Origin: a gamma proteobacterium NOR5-3
GTDB lineage: Bacteria; Pseudomonadota; Gammaproteobacteria; Pseudomonadales; Halieaceae
Direction: 5' to 3'
Length of the DNA: 64,000 nucleotides
NCBI GenBank assembly: GCA_000158155.1
Contig: DS999406.1
Span: forward strand, 668,731 to 732,730
In this document: positions 8,883 through 16,236 of the stretch, in pieces
How positions within the stretch are numbered: position 1 is the first letter of the stretch
Layout: each line of letters starts with the position of its first letter
Position numbers and translations under genes: made by a program
The notes under the pieces: model-generated
Told to the model about the DNA's origin: nothing
Databases searched by the model: none
What the model saw: only the letters and a program-made list of their open reading frames with translations

Positions 8883-9776
8883 GTGAAAGACAATCGGCGC
8901 GCTTTGCTTTTGGGCCTCTGTGCCGTTCTGCTGTGGTCCACCGCCGCAACAGCTTTCAAGCTGGCCCTACTCGAGCTCACGGTGCTGCAATTACTCTGCG
9001 TGGCCATCTGGGTCTCGGCCCTGGCTTTGCTGGGCACTCTCGCCTGGCAGCGACGGCTCGGTGTACTTTGGATGAGTCTGCGCGAAGCACCTCTTTTCTT
9101 TCTGGGGATGGCCTGCCTGAACCCCCTTTTATACTACTGCATGGTGTTGTCTGCTTATGACCGCCTGCCTGCCCAGCAGGCGCAGACGATCAACTACACC
9201 TGGGCCATTATGCTCGCCCTGCTGTCCATGCCGGTGCTGGGACAGCGACTCGCCCTTCGGGATTGGGGTGCGGTTGCAGTGGGTTATGTCGGAGTGGTCA
9301 TCATTGCGACCGAGGGTCAGCCATTTTCCCTGGAGTTCACCAGCGCTGGCGGAGTCGCACTGGCGCTGGGCAGCACCGTGGTCTGGGCGATGTTCTGGCT
9401 GCTCAGTGCCCGTAGTGGGAGGGATCCGATCATTTCGCTGGCGGCATACTTTGTCTGTGCAGCGCTGCCGGCCTTGGTGCTTTGTCTGCTGTGGGGCGGA
9501 GGCATTCCCTCTCCGGGGAGCGGGCTGCTCAGTGCTGTCTACGTGGGATTCTTTGAGATGGGGTTTACCTGGCTGCTCTGGTCGACGGCTTTGCGGGCCG
9601 CAACGAATGTTTCCCGGGTCGGCAATCTGATTTTTTTGTCGCCGATGCTATCGCTGGTATTTATCGGACTGATTCTGGGAGAAACCATCCATCCGGCCAC
9701 ACTGGTGGGTCTGGCGTTGATTGTGCCGGGTATTTTCTTGCAGCACCGCAGCGGGTCCGCAGTTCAAGAGGCCTGA
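8883..9776 (+). CDS. EamA/DMT-family permease
   Basis: The 297-residue inner-membrane protein starts at GTG 8883. About ten transmembrane helices are arranged as two EamA repeats. The first begins GLCAVLLWSTAATAFKLAL and the second GGVALALGSTVVWAMFWLLS. Members export or import small metabolites such as amino acids or nucleotides; the substrate cannot be predicted. It is divergent from nhaC and converges on cfa. Confidence 0.88.
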   Translation: MKDNRRALLLGLCAVLLWSTAATAFKLALLELTVLQLLCVAIWVSALALLGTLAWQRRLGVLWMSLREAPLFFLGMACLNPLLYYCMVLSAYDRLPAQQAQTINYTWAIMLALLSMPVLGQRLALRDWGAVAVGYVGVVIIATEGQPFSLEFTSAGGVALALGSTVVWAMFWLLSARSGRDPIISLAAYFVCAALPALVLCLLWGGGIPSPGSGLLSAVYVGFFEMGFTWLLWSTALRAATNVSRVGNLIFLSPMLSLVFIGLILGETIHPATLVGLALIVPGIFLQHRSGSAVQEA

Positions 9777-9812
9777 AGCTGCGGCGCTAAACACGGACCT
9801 GCTGGGGTCCTG

Positions 9813-11069
9813 TCAGGCGTTTCGGTAGCCGGGTTTGGCAAATGCGATCTGCACCGTACCAATGATGCGCTCCCGAAACCCACCTTCGCAGTAGCACAGA
9901 TAAAATTCCCACATGCGGATAAAACGGTCATCAAAGCCCATGCTGCGAACGTCCTCCAAACGCTCCATGAAGCGTTTCCGCCAATGCGCCAGCGTGAGGG
10001 CGTAATCAGCGGTGATGTCCCTCAGATGCACCATCTGCAGGTTGCTGTCTTTGGCGATGTGTTTGGCGATCACCTCCAGTGATGGCAGGCAACCTCCGGG
10101 GAATATATAGCGTTTGATGTAATCTACTGAGCGCCTTGCCTGCTCGTAGCGATCATCGGTGATCGTGATCGCCTGGATGACCATTTTTCCATCGTCCTTG
10201 AGCAGCTTGCTACAGCACTGGAAATAGCTGCTGTAAAAGTCGTGGCCCACCGCTTCGATCATCTCCACAGATACCAGTTTGTCGTACTGCCCGGTGAGGG
10301 CCCGGTAGTCCTCGCAAAGCAGAGTAATACGGTCCTCAAGACCCAGCTCCGAAACGCGTGCCTTGGCGTAATCGAACTGCTCCTGAGAGATCGTCGTGGT
10401 GGTGACCTTGCAGCCGTAGTGCGTTGCGGCATGGATCGCCATGCCTCCCCAGCCCGTGCCGATTTCCAGCAGATGGTCGTCAGGCTTGAGGTCCAGCTGG
10501 CGGCAGAGCTCGTCCAGCTTGTCCACGGCAGCCTTTTCGAGGGTGTTCTCGCGACGCTCAAAAACCGCGGCTGAATACATCATGGTGGGATCTAGAAACA
10601 GGCGAAAAAAGTCATTCCCAAGATCGTAATGTGCCGAGATATTGCGTTTGGAGCCCTCGTGGGTGTTGCGATTCATGGAGTGGGCAATCTTCAGCGCCAG
10701 TTTGGTATACCAGTGCTGCTTGGATTCCACCGATTCCATGGTCTGCATATTGGCACTGAAAAGCCGGGTCACTTCTGTGAGGTCTGGCGTTGACCAGTCA
10801 CCATCGATGTAGGCCTCTCCCGCCGCTACGGTGCCGCCGAGCAGCACTTTACCGAAGGCGGCGCGATTGTGAATCACGATTTCTGCCCGGGGACCGATGC
10901 TGTCCGGATCACCAAAGTGGTGGGTGTCTTCACCATCATGGATAGTCACGCAGCCAACTTTTATGTGCGACAAGGCCTGCAGCAAAAAATGCCGGGCAAG
11001 TTCTGCTCGATTGCGAAAGGTTTTCGCCTGGGGCAGTAGGGGAATCCTGCTGACGCTGACTTCGTTCAT
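9813..11069 (-). CDS. cfa: Cyclopropane-fatty-acyl-phospholipid synthase (or related lipid methyltransferase)
   Basis: A SAM-dependent enzyme that methylenates cis double bonds of membrane phospholipid acyl chains. The 418-residue protein shows HYDLGNDFF (about 147-155), the SAM-binding EIGTGWGGMA, FPGGCLPS, and the C-terminal YLCYCEGGF with the conserved Cys. It is the third gene of an operon. Its ATG overlaps the DUF1365 stop by one base, and the FAD oxidoreductase is first. The three genes diverge from an ECF sigma/ChrR pair. In other bacteria RpoE/ChrR controls cfa-type genes during singlet-oxygen stress, and related methyltransferases there contribute to furan fatty acids, so the product could be other than a plain cyclopropane. 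Confidence 0.92.
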   Translation of the reverse strand: MNEVSVSRIPLLPQAKTFRNRAELARHFLLQALSHIKVGCVTIHDGEDTHHFGDPDSIGPRAEIVIHNRAAFGKVLLGGTVAAGEAYIDGDWSTPDLTEVTRLFSANMQTMESVESKQHWYTKLALKIAHSMNRNTHEGSKRNISAHYDLGNDFFRLFLDPTMMYSAAVFERRENTLEKAAVDKLDELCRQLDLKPDDHLLEIGTGWGGMAIHAATHYGCKVTTTTISQEQFDYAKARVSELGLEDRITLLCEDYRALTGQYDKLVSVEMIEAVGHDFYSSYFQCCSKLLKDDGKMVIQAITITDDRYEQARRSVDYIKRYIFPGGCLPSLEVIAKHIAKDSNLQMVHLRDITADYALTLAHWRKRFMERLEDVRSMGFDDRFIRMWEFYLCYCEGGFRERIIGTVQIAFAKPGYRNA

Positions 11070-11830
11070 TATTGTGCTCCAGATTGAAGGCTGGTCCCGG
11101 GATGAGGATGATATGGGATACGTTTGATAAACAGTTTGAGCGCTTGCCAGTAAATTGCGCCGGCTACTTTAACGGTCATTAAGGGGAATCTCCAGAGTAT
11201 GCTGCGCAGCGCTGCCCCGGTGATAGGTTCTGCACTGAGGGCCAGGGTCGCGTCAAAAACCCGGCCCTGTTCGCTGTGATTTTCCAGATGGATCGCCAAC
11301 CGGTCCCCCGGAGCATTGCTTCGCCAGGAGTAACGCATATCCATGGGGTTAAACGGCGACACATGAAATGTCTTGTCAAAGTCCTGGCGCAGCACGCGTT
11401 GCCCGGGCTTTGCCGACAAAACGTAGCTGTGACGTTCATTCCACGGCGTATTTGTCACTTCAGCGACCAGATATTCCAGCTGTGTTTCGTCCTCGTTAAA
11501 GCAGTAATAGCAAATGATGGGGTTCATCTGTACGCCGAAGTAGCGCATGTTGGCCAACAGGTAGATGGGACCCTGATGTTCGACGCCGGTTTCTTCGCGG
11601 ATCCGGCGTCTCACTTCATCGCTCACAGTTTCTGCCGGGTCGCCCAGAAAGTCTTCCCGGCGAAAACTGGCAGGCGCAAAGCGCGATCGGGACCAGAAAC
11701 GACTCAACTTCAGGACTTCGTCGATTTCGTCCAGGTGTAGATAGGGCATAAAAACTCGGTACTTGAAGGCGTGTTCTCGAGGCAGGTGCCGCCGATGCCG
11801 CAGCGACCCGATATACAGACGGGACTTCAT
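11069..11830 (-). CDS. DUF1365 protein
   Basis: The 253-residue protein starts at ATG 11830 and overlaps the upstream oxidoreductase stop by 4 bp (ATGA). DUF1365 hallmarks are present: the N-terminal LYIGSLRHRRHLPREHAFKYRVFMPYLHLDE region, the central NPIICYYC, and VTNTPWNERHSYVL, with HVSPFNPMDMRY near residue 165. No signal peptide or clear membrane helix is visible. DUF1365 genes are widely found between an FAD-dependent amine-oxidase-like gene and a Cfa-like methyltransferase gene, as here. That points to a shared lipid-modification pathway, but I know of no assigned reaction for this protein. Confidence 0.88.
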   Translation of the reverse strand: MKSRLYIGSLRHRRHLPREHAFKYRVFMPYLHLDEIDEVLKLSRFWSRSRFAPASFRREDFLGDPAETVSDEVRRRIREETGVEHQGPIYLLANMRYFGVQMNPIICYYCFNEDETQLEYLVAEVTNTPWNERHSYVLSAKPGQRVLRQDFDKTFHVSPFNPMDMRYSWRSNAPGDRLAIHLENHSEQGRVFDATLALSAEPITGAALRSILWRFPLMTVKVAGAIYWQALKLFIKRIPYHPHPGTSLQSGAQ

Positions 11831-13086
11831 GCCGCCGCGCGGGCCTGCTTGCTCATCGCCTCGGCCACCCGAAGCGCACTGACCACGCCGTCTTCATGGA
11901 ACCCATTATGCCAGTAGGCGCCGCAAAACCAGGTGTTCTGCTGGCCGTTGATGTCTGCCCAGCGTTGCTGCGCGGCCATGCCGGCGAGGCTGAACACCGG
12001 ATGGTCGTAGCTAAAGCGTCCGAGTATGCGGTGCGGATTGATAGATGCGGTGTCATTGAGCGTCACGCAGAACGTCTCCGGGGCTGAAATACCCTGGAGA
12101 ATATTCATGTTGTAGGTCAGCACAGCTCTCGAATCGTCAACGCCGAGTCGATAGTTCCAGCTCGACCAGGTTTTTCGGTTGTCCGGTAGTAGCCGTGTGT
12201 CGGTGTGCAGCACTACCTCATTGGACTGGTAGGGCAGGGCGCCCAGCACCTCTTGTTCGGCAACGCTCGGTGTGTCGAGCATGGCCAGCGCGTGATCAGA
12301 ATGCGTTGCGATAACCACTTGATCAAATCGCTGTTCGCTGCCATTGCCAAGTACCAGTGTGACTCCCGTAGCGTCCCTGCGCACGCGGCTGATGGGTGTC
12401 CCTGTGTAAATACGTTGCTCAAAGCGACGGCACAGCGGCGCGATGTACTCGCGCGAGCCTCCTTCGATTACTCGCCACTGGGGACGGTTCGACACGGACA
12501 GCAGCCCGTGGTTCTTGAAGAACCGTACGAAGAACTGCACGGGAAATTCCAGCATGCTGGCGCAATCAGACGACCAGATCGCCGAGCCCATGGCGATCAG
12601 GTAGTCCCGTTTGAAGGCTTCGCTGTATTTTTTGCGCGTCAGGTAGCTGCCCAGGCTCTCATCGTCGGCCAGGTCGCCGGATTCAAGATCGGCGAGACTT
12701 TCTTTATTAAACCGCAAAATGTCCCGGACCATTCTCAGGAAGCGGGGCGACACAATATTGCGCCGCTGGGCGAATAATGAATCGAGGTTGGTGCCCGAAT
12801 ATTCAAGGCCGCTGTCTTCGTCGCGGACACTGAAACCCATGGAGGTAGCACGGCTACTGACCCCCAGCTCGTCCATCAGGGCGATGAAATTAGGGTAGGT
12901 CCAATCATTAAAAACGATGAAGCCCGTGTCGATTGCGAAACGTCGGGTGCCAAGCTCCACATCCATAGTCGCGGTGTGCCCGCCCAGACGCTTGTTGGCC
13001 TCGAATACGCTGACCGTGTGTTCGGCGCTAAGATAGTGAGCACATGCTAACCCTGAGATGCCTGAACCGATTACCGCTATGTGCAC
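11827..13086 (-). CDS. FAD/NAD(P)-binding oxidoreductase of the amine-oxidase-like type
   Basis: The 419-residue protein starts at GTG 13086 with AGGAG upstream. The N-terminus HIAVIGSGISGLACAHYL is a classic FAD-binding Rossmann motif (GxGxxG), followed by the GGHTATMD segment seen in this family. The C-terminal WFCGAYWHNGFHEDGVVSAL completes the FAD site. It is the first gene of the oxidoreductase-DUF1365-cfa operon and diverges from the sigma factor. A role in oxidising or desaturating membrane lipids is inferred from the conserved neighbourhood. A TGATCC/CGTAAT promoter-like pair lies 72-99 bp upstream. Confidence 0.88.
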   Translation of the reverse strand: MHIAVIGSGISGLACAHYLSAEHTVSVFEANKRLGGHTATMDVELGTRRFAIDTGFIVFNDWTYPNFIALMDELGVSSRATSMGFSVRDEDSGLEYSGTNLDSLFAQRRNIVSPRFLRMVRDILRFNKESLADLESGDLADDESLGSYLTRKKYSEAFKRDYLIAMGSAIWSSDCASMLEFPVQFFVRFFKNHGLLSVSNRPQWRVIEGGSREYIAPLCRRFEQRIYTGTPISRVRRDATGVTLVLGNGSEQRFDQVVIATHSDHALAMLDTPSVAEQEVLGALPYQSNEVVLHTDTRLLPDNRKTWSSWNYRLGVDDSRAVLTYNMNILQGISAPETFCVTLNDTASINPHRILGRFSYDHPVFSLAGMAAQQRWADINGQQNTWFCGAYWHNGFHEDGVVSALRVAEAMSKQARAAA

Positions 13087-13157
13087 CTGAGGGTGACTCC
13101 TGTAAGTAAAATTAGCGCGCCAGCCTGCGTTTTTGCTGTCGCAATAGTGTCTTCAAA

Positions 13158-13185
13158 ATTACGCGCAGTCGAGGATGCTGGATCA
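13158..13185 (-). promoter_or_regulatory. Candidate ECF-sigma promoter of the oxidoreductase-DUF1365-cfa operon
   Basis: On the minus strand TGATCC (13185-13180) is followed after 16 bp by CGTAAT (13163-13158), with the start codon 72 bp further on. The same kind of pair occurs on the plus strand ahead of the sigma gene. TGATC-type -35 elements are known for RpoE/ChrR regulons. Assignment to the adjacent sigma factor is inference. Confidence 0.5.
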
Positions 13186-13210
13186 GCCTGGATTATCGCA
13201 TGGTGAAAAG

Positions 13211-13239
13211 TCATCCAACCGGAGTACAGTGGCCGTATA
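13211..13239 (+). promoter_or_regulatory. Candidate autoregulated ECF-sigma promoter of rpoE-chrR
   Basis: TCATCC (13211-13216) and CGTATA (13234-13239) are separated by 17 bp and end 27 bp before the GTG start. They resemble the TGATCC/CGTAAT pair on the opposite strand of the same gap, which suggests both operons answer to the same sigma factor. Confidence 0.45.
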
Positions 13240-13266
13240 CACAGCAATAATTCAAGGGGATCAGGC

Positions 13267-13893
13267 GTGGACGAAAAGACAGGCACGAGTCGGGATCAGG
13301 GCGATGTGGCGAAAACCATACCCACAGGCCGCCGCACAGACGAGTGGAGCGAATGTCTGGTTCTGATCGCCAACAAACAGGACCGCGCTGCGTATACGCG
13401 GCTGTTCCGCCATTTTGCGCCCCTGATCAAGGCCTTTGCCCTGTCCGGATCGGCACTGTCGGCTACTCACGCCGACGAGCTGGTTCAGGAAGTTATGTTA
13501 AAAATTTGGCAAAAAGCCGGTGGCTTCAATCCGGAAAAGGCTGCAGCGAGTACATGGGTATATACGATCGCGCGAAATTGTCGGACGGATATGTTTCGCA
13601 GGCTGAACAAGTTCGATACCCCTCTGGCGGCGGAGGACTTCAGTCCGGATCAGGAGCATGAAGAGCCTTTCATGCAGCTCCAGAGCCGACGCAGCGCAGA
13701 TCGAATCAGGGAAATGATGAAGAATCTTCCCGCGGACCAGACGCAGATCATTGCCAAGGTCTATATGGAGGGCAAGTCGCACGCAGAGGCGGCGTCCGAA
13801 TTGGATCTACCACTGGGAACCGTGAAATCGCGGGTCCGACTGGCCGTGCAAAAGATGCAGGCCCAGTTCGAAGTGTCCCAGGAAAGTAGATAA
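13267..13893 (+). CDS. rpoE: ECF RNA polymerase sigma factor, RpoE/ChrR (ECF11-like) type
   Basis: The 208-residue protein starts at GTG 13267 with AGGGGA upstream. Region 2 (about 60-115) includes HADELVQEVMLKIWQ and WVYTIARNCRTDMFRR. Region 4 (about 155-200) has LPADQTQIIAKVYMEG and the helix-turn-helix SELDLPLGTVKSRVRLA. It is followed without a gap by a ChrR anti-sigma gene, the pairing that mediates the singlet-oxygen response in Rhodobacter and Caulobacter. Expected targets here are its own operon and the divergent lipid-modification operon. It is not the envelope-stress RpoE of E. coli, since no rseABC follows. Confidence 0.92.
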   Translation: MDEKTGTSRDQGDVAKTIPTGRRTDEWSECLVLIANKQDRAAYTRLFRHFAPLIKAFALSGSALSATHADELVQEVMLKIWQKAGGFNPEKAAASTWVYTIARNCRTDMFRRLNKFDTPLAAEDFSPDQEHEEPFMQLQSRRSADRIREMMKNLPADQTQIIAKVYMEGKSHAEAASELDLPLGTVKSRVRLAVQKMQAQFEVSQESR

Positions 13894-14583
13894 ATGAATC
13901 AGGAATACAGGGTCGAAGACAAAGTCATGGCGAAACATCATCCAGAACTGGATATTCTCACGGAACACGCAGCGGGCAGCTTGTCCCTTGCGCAAACGGC
14001 CTGCGTGGCCGCCCACCTTAATTATTGCCACTGCTGCTCGCAGACAGTGAGTCGACTGCAGGCGGTGGGAGCGGCTATGTTCGAGTCTCTGGACCCGGAG
14101 CCGGTGGGTGACGCTCTCCTGGATCGCGTTTTGGCGCGTCTGGATGAAGAGGCGCCGCTCAGTTACCAGCCCGCGCGGCGTAGTGGCCAGGACGCAACTC
14201 CGGCACTGTTGAGTCGCTTGATGGCGGGAGACTTTTCCGACCTGGTCTGGAAGAAAGTCACCGATGCCCTGCGTATCACCCCAATTCGTACCGGTGATCC
14301 GCAGTTTGAGTTCTCCTTGCTGCATATCAAAGCGGGTGGCGAGATCCCTCCTCACGATCACCGGGGTTCAGAAATGACGCTGGTACTCCAGGGCGGTTTT
14401 AGCGATGACCGCGGTAGCTATCATCCGGGAGATTTTATCTATCGCAGCGCGAATGACGTCCACGCTCCGCGGGCCTTTGCTGACGAAGACTGTCTGTGTT
14501 TAGCGGTGATTGATGCCCCGCTGCGGTTCACCGGCTGGAAGTACCGCTGGATGAACCCCTTCCTTCGGCTCCAGGCCGGTTAA
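13894..14583 (+). CDS. chrR: ChrR-type zinc anti-sigma factor with C-terminal cupin
   Basis: The 229-residue protein starts at ATG 13894, directly after the rpoE stop, with AGGAAA upstream. The N-terminal zinc anti-sigma domain has the H41-x3-C45-x2-C48 motif (HLNYCHCC) and a preceding His pair (15-16). The C-terminal cupin has HDHRGSE, matching the H-x-H-x3-E metal set of Rhodobacter ChrR, and a later His in NDVHAP. ChrR holds the sigma factor inactive until singlet oxygen or organic peroxide triggers release. All recognised zinc ligands are retained, so it should be functional. Confidence 0.93.
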   Translation: MNQEYRVEDKVMAKHHPELDILTEHAAGSLSLAQTACVAAHLNYCHCCSQTVSRLQAVGAAMFESLDPEPVGDALLDRVLARLDEEAPLSYQPARRSGQDATPALLSRLMAGDFSDLVWKKVTDALRITPIRTGDPQFEFSLLHIKAGGEIPPHDHRGSEMTLVLQGGFSDDRGSYHPGDFIYRSANDVHAPRAFADEDCLCLAVIDAPLRFTGWKYRWMNPFLRLQAG

Positions 14584-14720
14584 GCCAGGAAGGCGAGGAA
14601 AGACAGGTACGACACTTGGGCCTCTGTGGAGGCCCCTGATGCCAGGCGAGCTCTCGCCGTTATTGGGCGATGCGCTGTCGCCGCGCACTTCGAAGCCTCC
14701 TCTGCCTGTGCTAAAGTCTT

Positions 14721-14741
14721 GCCCCCTCAAAAACTGGGGGC
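14721..14741 (+). promoter_or_regulatory. GC-rich hairpin in the pntAA upstream region
   Basis: GCCCCC and GGGGGC form a 6-bp perfect stem around a 9-nt loop, about 67 bp before the pntAA start. A weak -10-like TAAAGT lies just upstream, so the hairpin may be at the 5' end of the pnt transcript. It has no following T-run and so is a poor intrinsic terminator. Elsewhere in the 14584-14807 gap I see only a short GGCCTC/GAGGCC stem near 14620-14636. Confidence 0.3.
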
Positions 14742-14807
14742 ATTGATGGCGCTGGGACGTTGACTGGCCAGCGCGCCAAGAATTGATCGAAACAGGGTGA
14801 AATACAC

Positions 14808-15950
14808 ATGCAGTTAGCTGTCCCTAAGGAAACCTACCCGGGCGAAAACCGGGTGGCAATGACGCCAGACACAGCAAAAAAGCTGGTCCGCCTGGGCGCC
14901 ACCATACAGATAGAAGCCGGCATGGGTGTTGGCAGCGGATTCCAGGATAGTGAATACGTCGAAGCCGGCGCAGAGATTGTCGCAGATCGCGCTGCTCTCA
15001 TAAGCTCCGCCGACATGCTGCTGCGCCTGCGCAAGCCTGAGCTGGATGAAATAGCGCAGATGAAGCGCGGCTGCATCCACATCAGTTATCTCGACCCCTT
15101 TAATGAGCACGCGCTGGTGCGGGCTTTCGCCGAAGCGGGTGTCACAGCCATCAGTATGGAAATGATTCCCCGCTCGACGCGCAGCCAGAAGATGGACGCC
15201 CTGAGCTCCCAGGCCAACCTCGCCGGTTACGTTATGGTGATGCTGGCGGCGACGCGCCTACCTCGTATCTTCCCCATGATGATGACGCCCGCAGGCACAC
15301 TCAAGCCTGCCAAAGTATTCATTATTGGTGCCGGTGTTGCCGGCCTTCAGGCCATCGCTACCGCAAAGCGTCTGGGTGCAAAAGTGACCGCCTTTGACAC
15401 TCGTCCGGTGGTTGCTGAGCAGGTTCAGTCCCTGGGCGCGACCTTCCTGGAGATAGATTTGGGCGATACGGGGCAGACCGCTGACGGTTACGCCAAGGAG
15501 TTGACCCCCGAGCAGATTCAGAAGCAGCAGGACGCCCAGGCGGCGGTTATTGCCGAATCCGACGTGGTGATTACCACCGCCCAGGTGTTTGGCCGTAAGC
15601 CTCCGGTGATTGTGCCCAGATCCATGGTGGAAGGCATGCAGCCCGGTGCCGTGGTGGTGGATATGGCAGCAGAGACCGGCGGCAACGTTGAGGGCTCCGT
15701 GCCCAATGAAGTTGTGGATATCAATGGCGTGACTGTGGTCGGTCTTGGCAACCTACCCAACTACGTTTGCCGGGACGCGTCCGTGATGTACTCGAACAAC
15801 CTCTTTAACCTGGTGGAAGACACCTGGGACAAAGAGACTGGTGAGTTTGTACTGAATATGGAAAACGACATTTTGCCCGGGTGTGTGATTACGCATGACG
15901 GTGTGGTCGTTAACGAGACCATCAAGAACATTCTGGCGGGGGATGCCTGA
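14808..15950 (+). CDS. pntAA: Proton-translocating NAD(P) transhydrogenase subunit alpha, part 1
   Basis: The NAD(H)-binding domain I of the transhydrogenase that uses the proton gradient to reduce NADP+ with NADH. The 380-residue soluble protein starts MQLAVPKETYPGENRVAMTP. The dinucleotide fold GAGVAGLQAIATAKRLGA is near residue 174, and RSQKMDALSSQANLAGY lies about 35 residues earlier. The alpha subunit is split: the membrane part is encoded by the next gene, as in Rhodospirillum and many marine bacteria, rather than fused as in E. coli. It is the first gene of a tight three-gene operon. Confidence 0.96.
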   Translation: MQLAVPKETYPGENRVAMTPDTAKKLVRLGATIQIEAGMGVGSGFQDSEYVEAGAEIVADRAALISSADMLLRLRKPELDEIAQMKRGCIHISYLDPFNEHALVRAFAEAGVTAISMEMIPRSTRSQKMDALSSQANLAGYVMVMLAATRLPRIFPMMMTPAGTLKPAKVFIIGAGVAGLQAIATAKRLGAKVTAFDTRPVVAEQVQSLGATFLEIDLGDTGQTADGYAKELTPEQIQKQQDAQAAVIAESDVVITTAQVFGRKPPVIVPRSMVEGMQPGAVVVDMAAETGGNVEGSVPNEVVDINGVTVVGLGNLPNYVCRDASVMYSNNLFNLVEDTWDKETGEFVLNMENDILPGCVITHDGVVVNETIKNILAGDA

Positions 15951-15952
15951 TC

Positions 15953-16234
15953 ATGGATGCGATATTCCTGACGTTTATTTTAATGTTGTCGATATTTCTC
16001 GGCTTCGAACTGATTACCAAAGTGCCGGCAACGCTGCACACGCCACTCATGTCCGGAGCCAACGCGATTTCGGGTATTACGGTCGTCGGCGCTATAGCGC
16101 TGGCGGGCAATGGCCAGCAGGACCTCGCCAATTGGCTGGGTGCCGGTGCCGTGGCTCTGGCCTCTATTAATGTGGTTGGCGGTTACATGGTGACTGACCG
16201 GATGTTGGCGATGTTCAAGAAGAGAGGGGGCTGA
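15953..16234 (+). CDS. pntAB: Proton-translocating NAD(P) transhydrogenase subunit alpha, part 2
   Basis: The 93-residue membrane protein begins 2 bp after pntAA. Three hydrophobic helices are visible (about 3-20, 40-58, 62-83). The segment PATLHTPLMSGANAISGI is the conserved signature of the domain II alpha-side helices. With PntB it forms the proton channel. It is followed 2 bp later by pntB. Confidence 0.95.
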   Translation: MDAIFLTFILMLSIFLGFELITKVPATLHTPLMSGANAISGITVVGAIALAGNGQQDLANWLGAGAVALASINVVGGYMVTDRMLAMFKKRGG

Positions 16235-16236
16235 TT

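Noticed and set aside
8740..8949. In-frame extension of nhaC beyond TTG 8739
   Set aside because: The extra residues are not membrane-like, overlap the divergent EamA gene, and lack a ribosome site, whereas TTG 8739 has one.
9795..9810. GGACC/GGTCC stem between EamA gene and cfa as a terminator
   Set aside because: Only 5 bp and no T-run on either strand; too weak to call.
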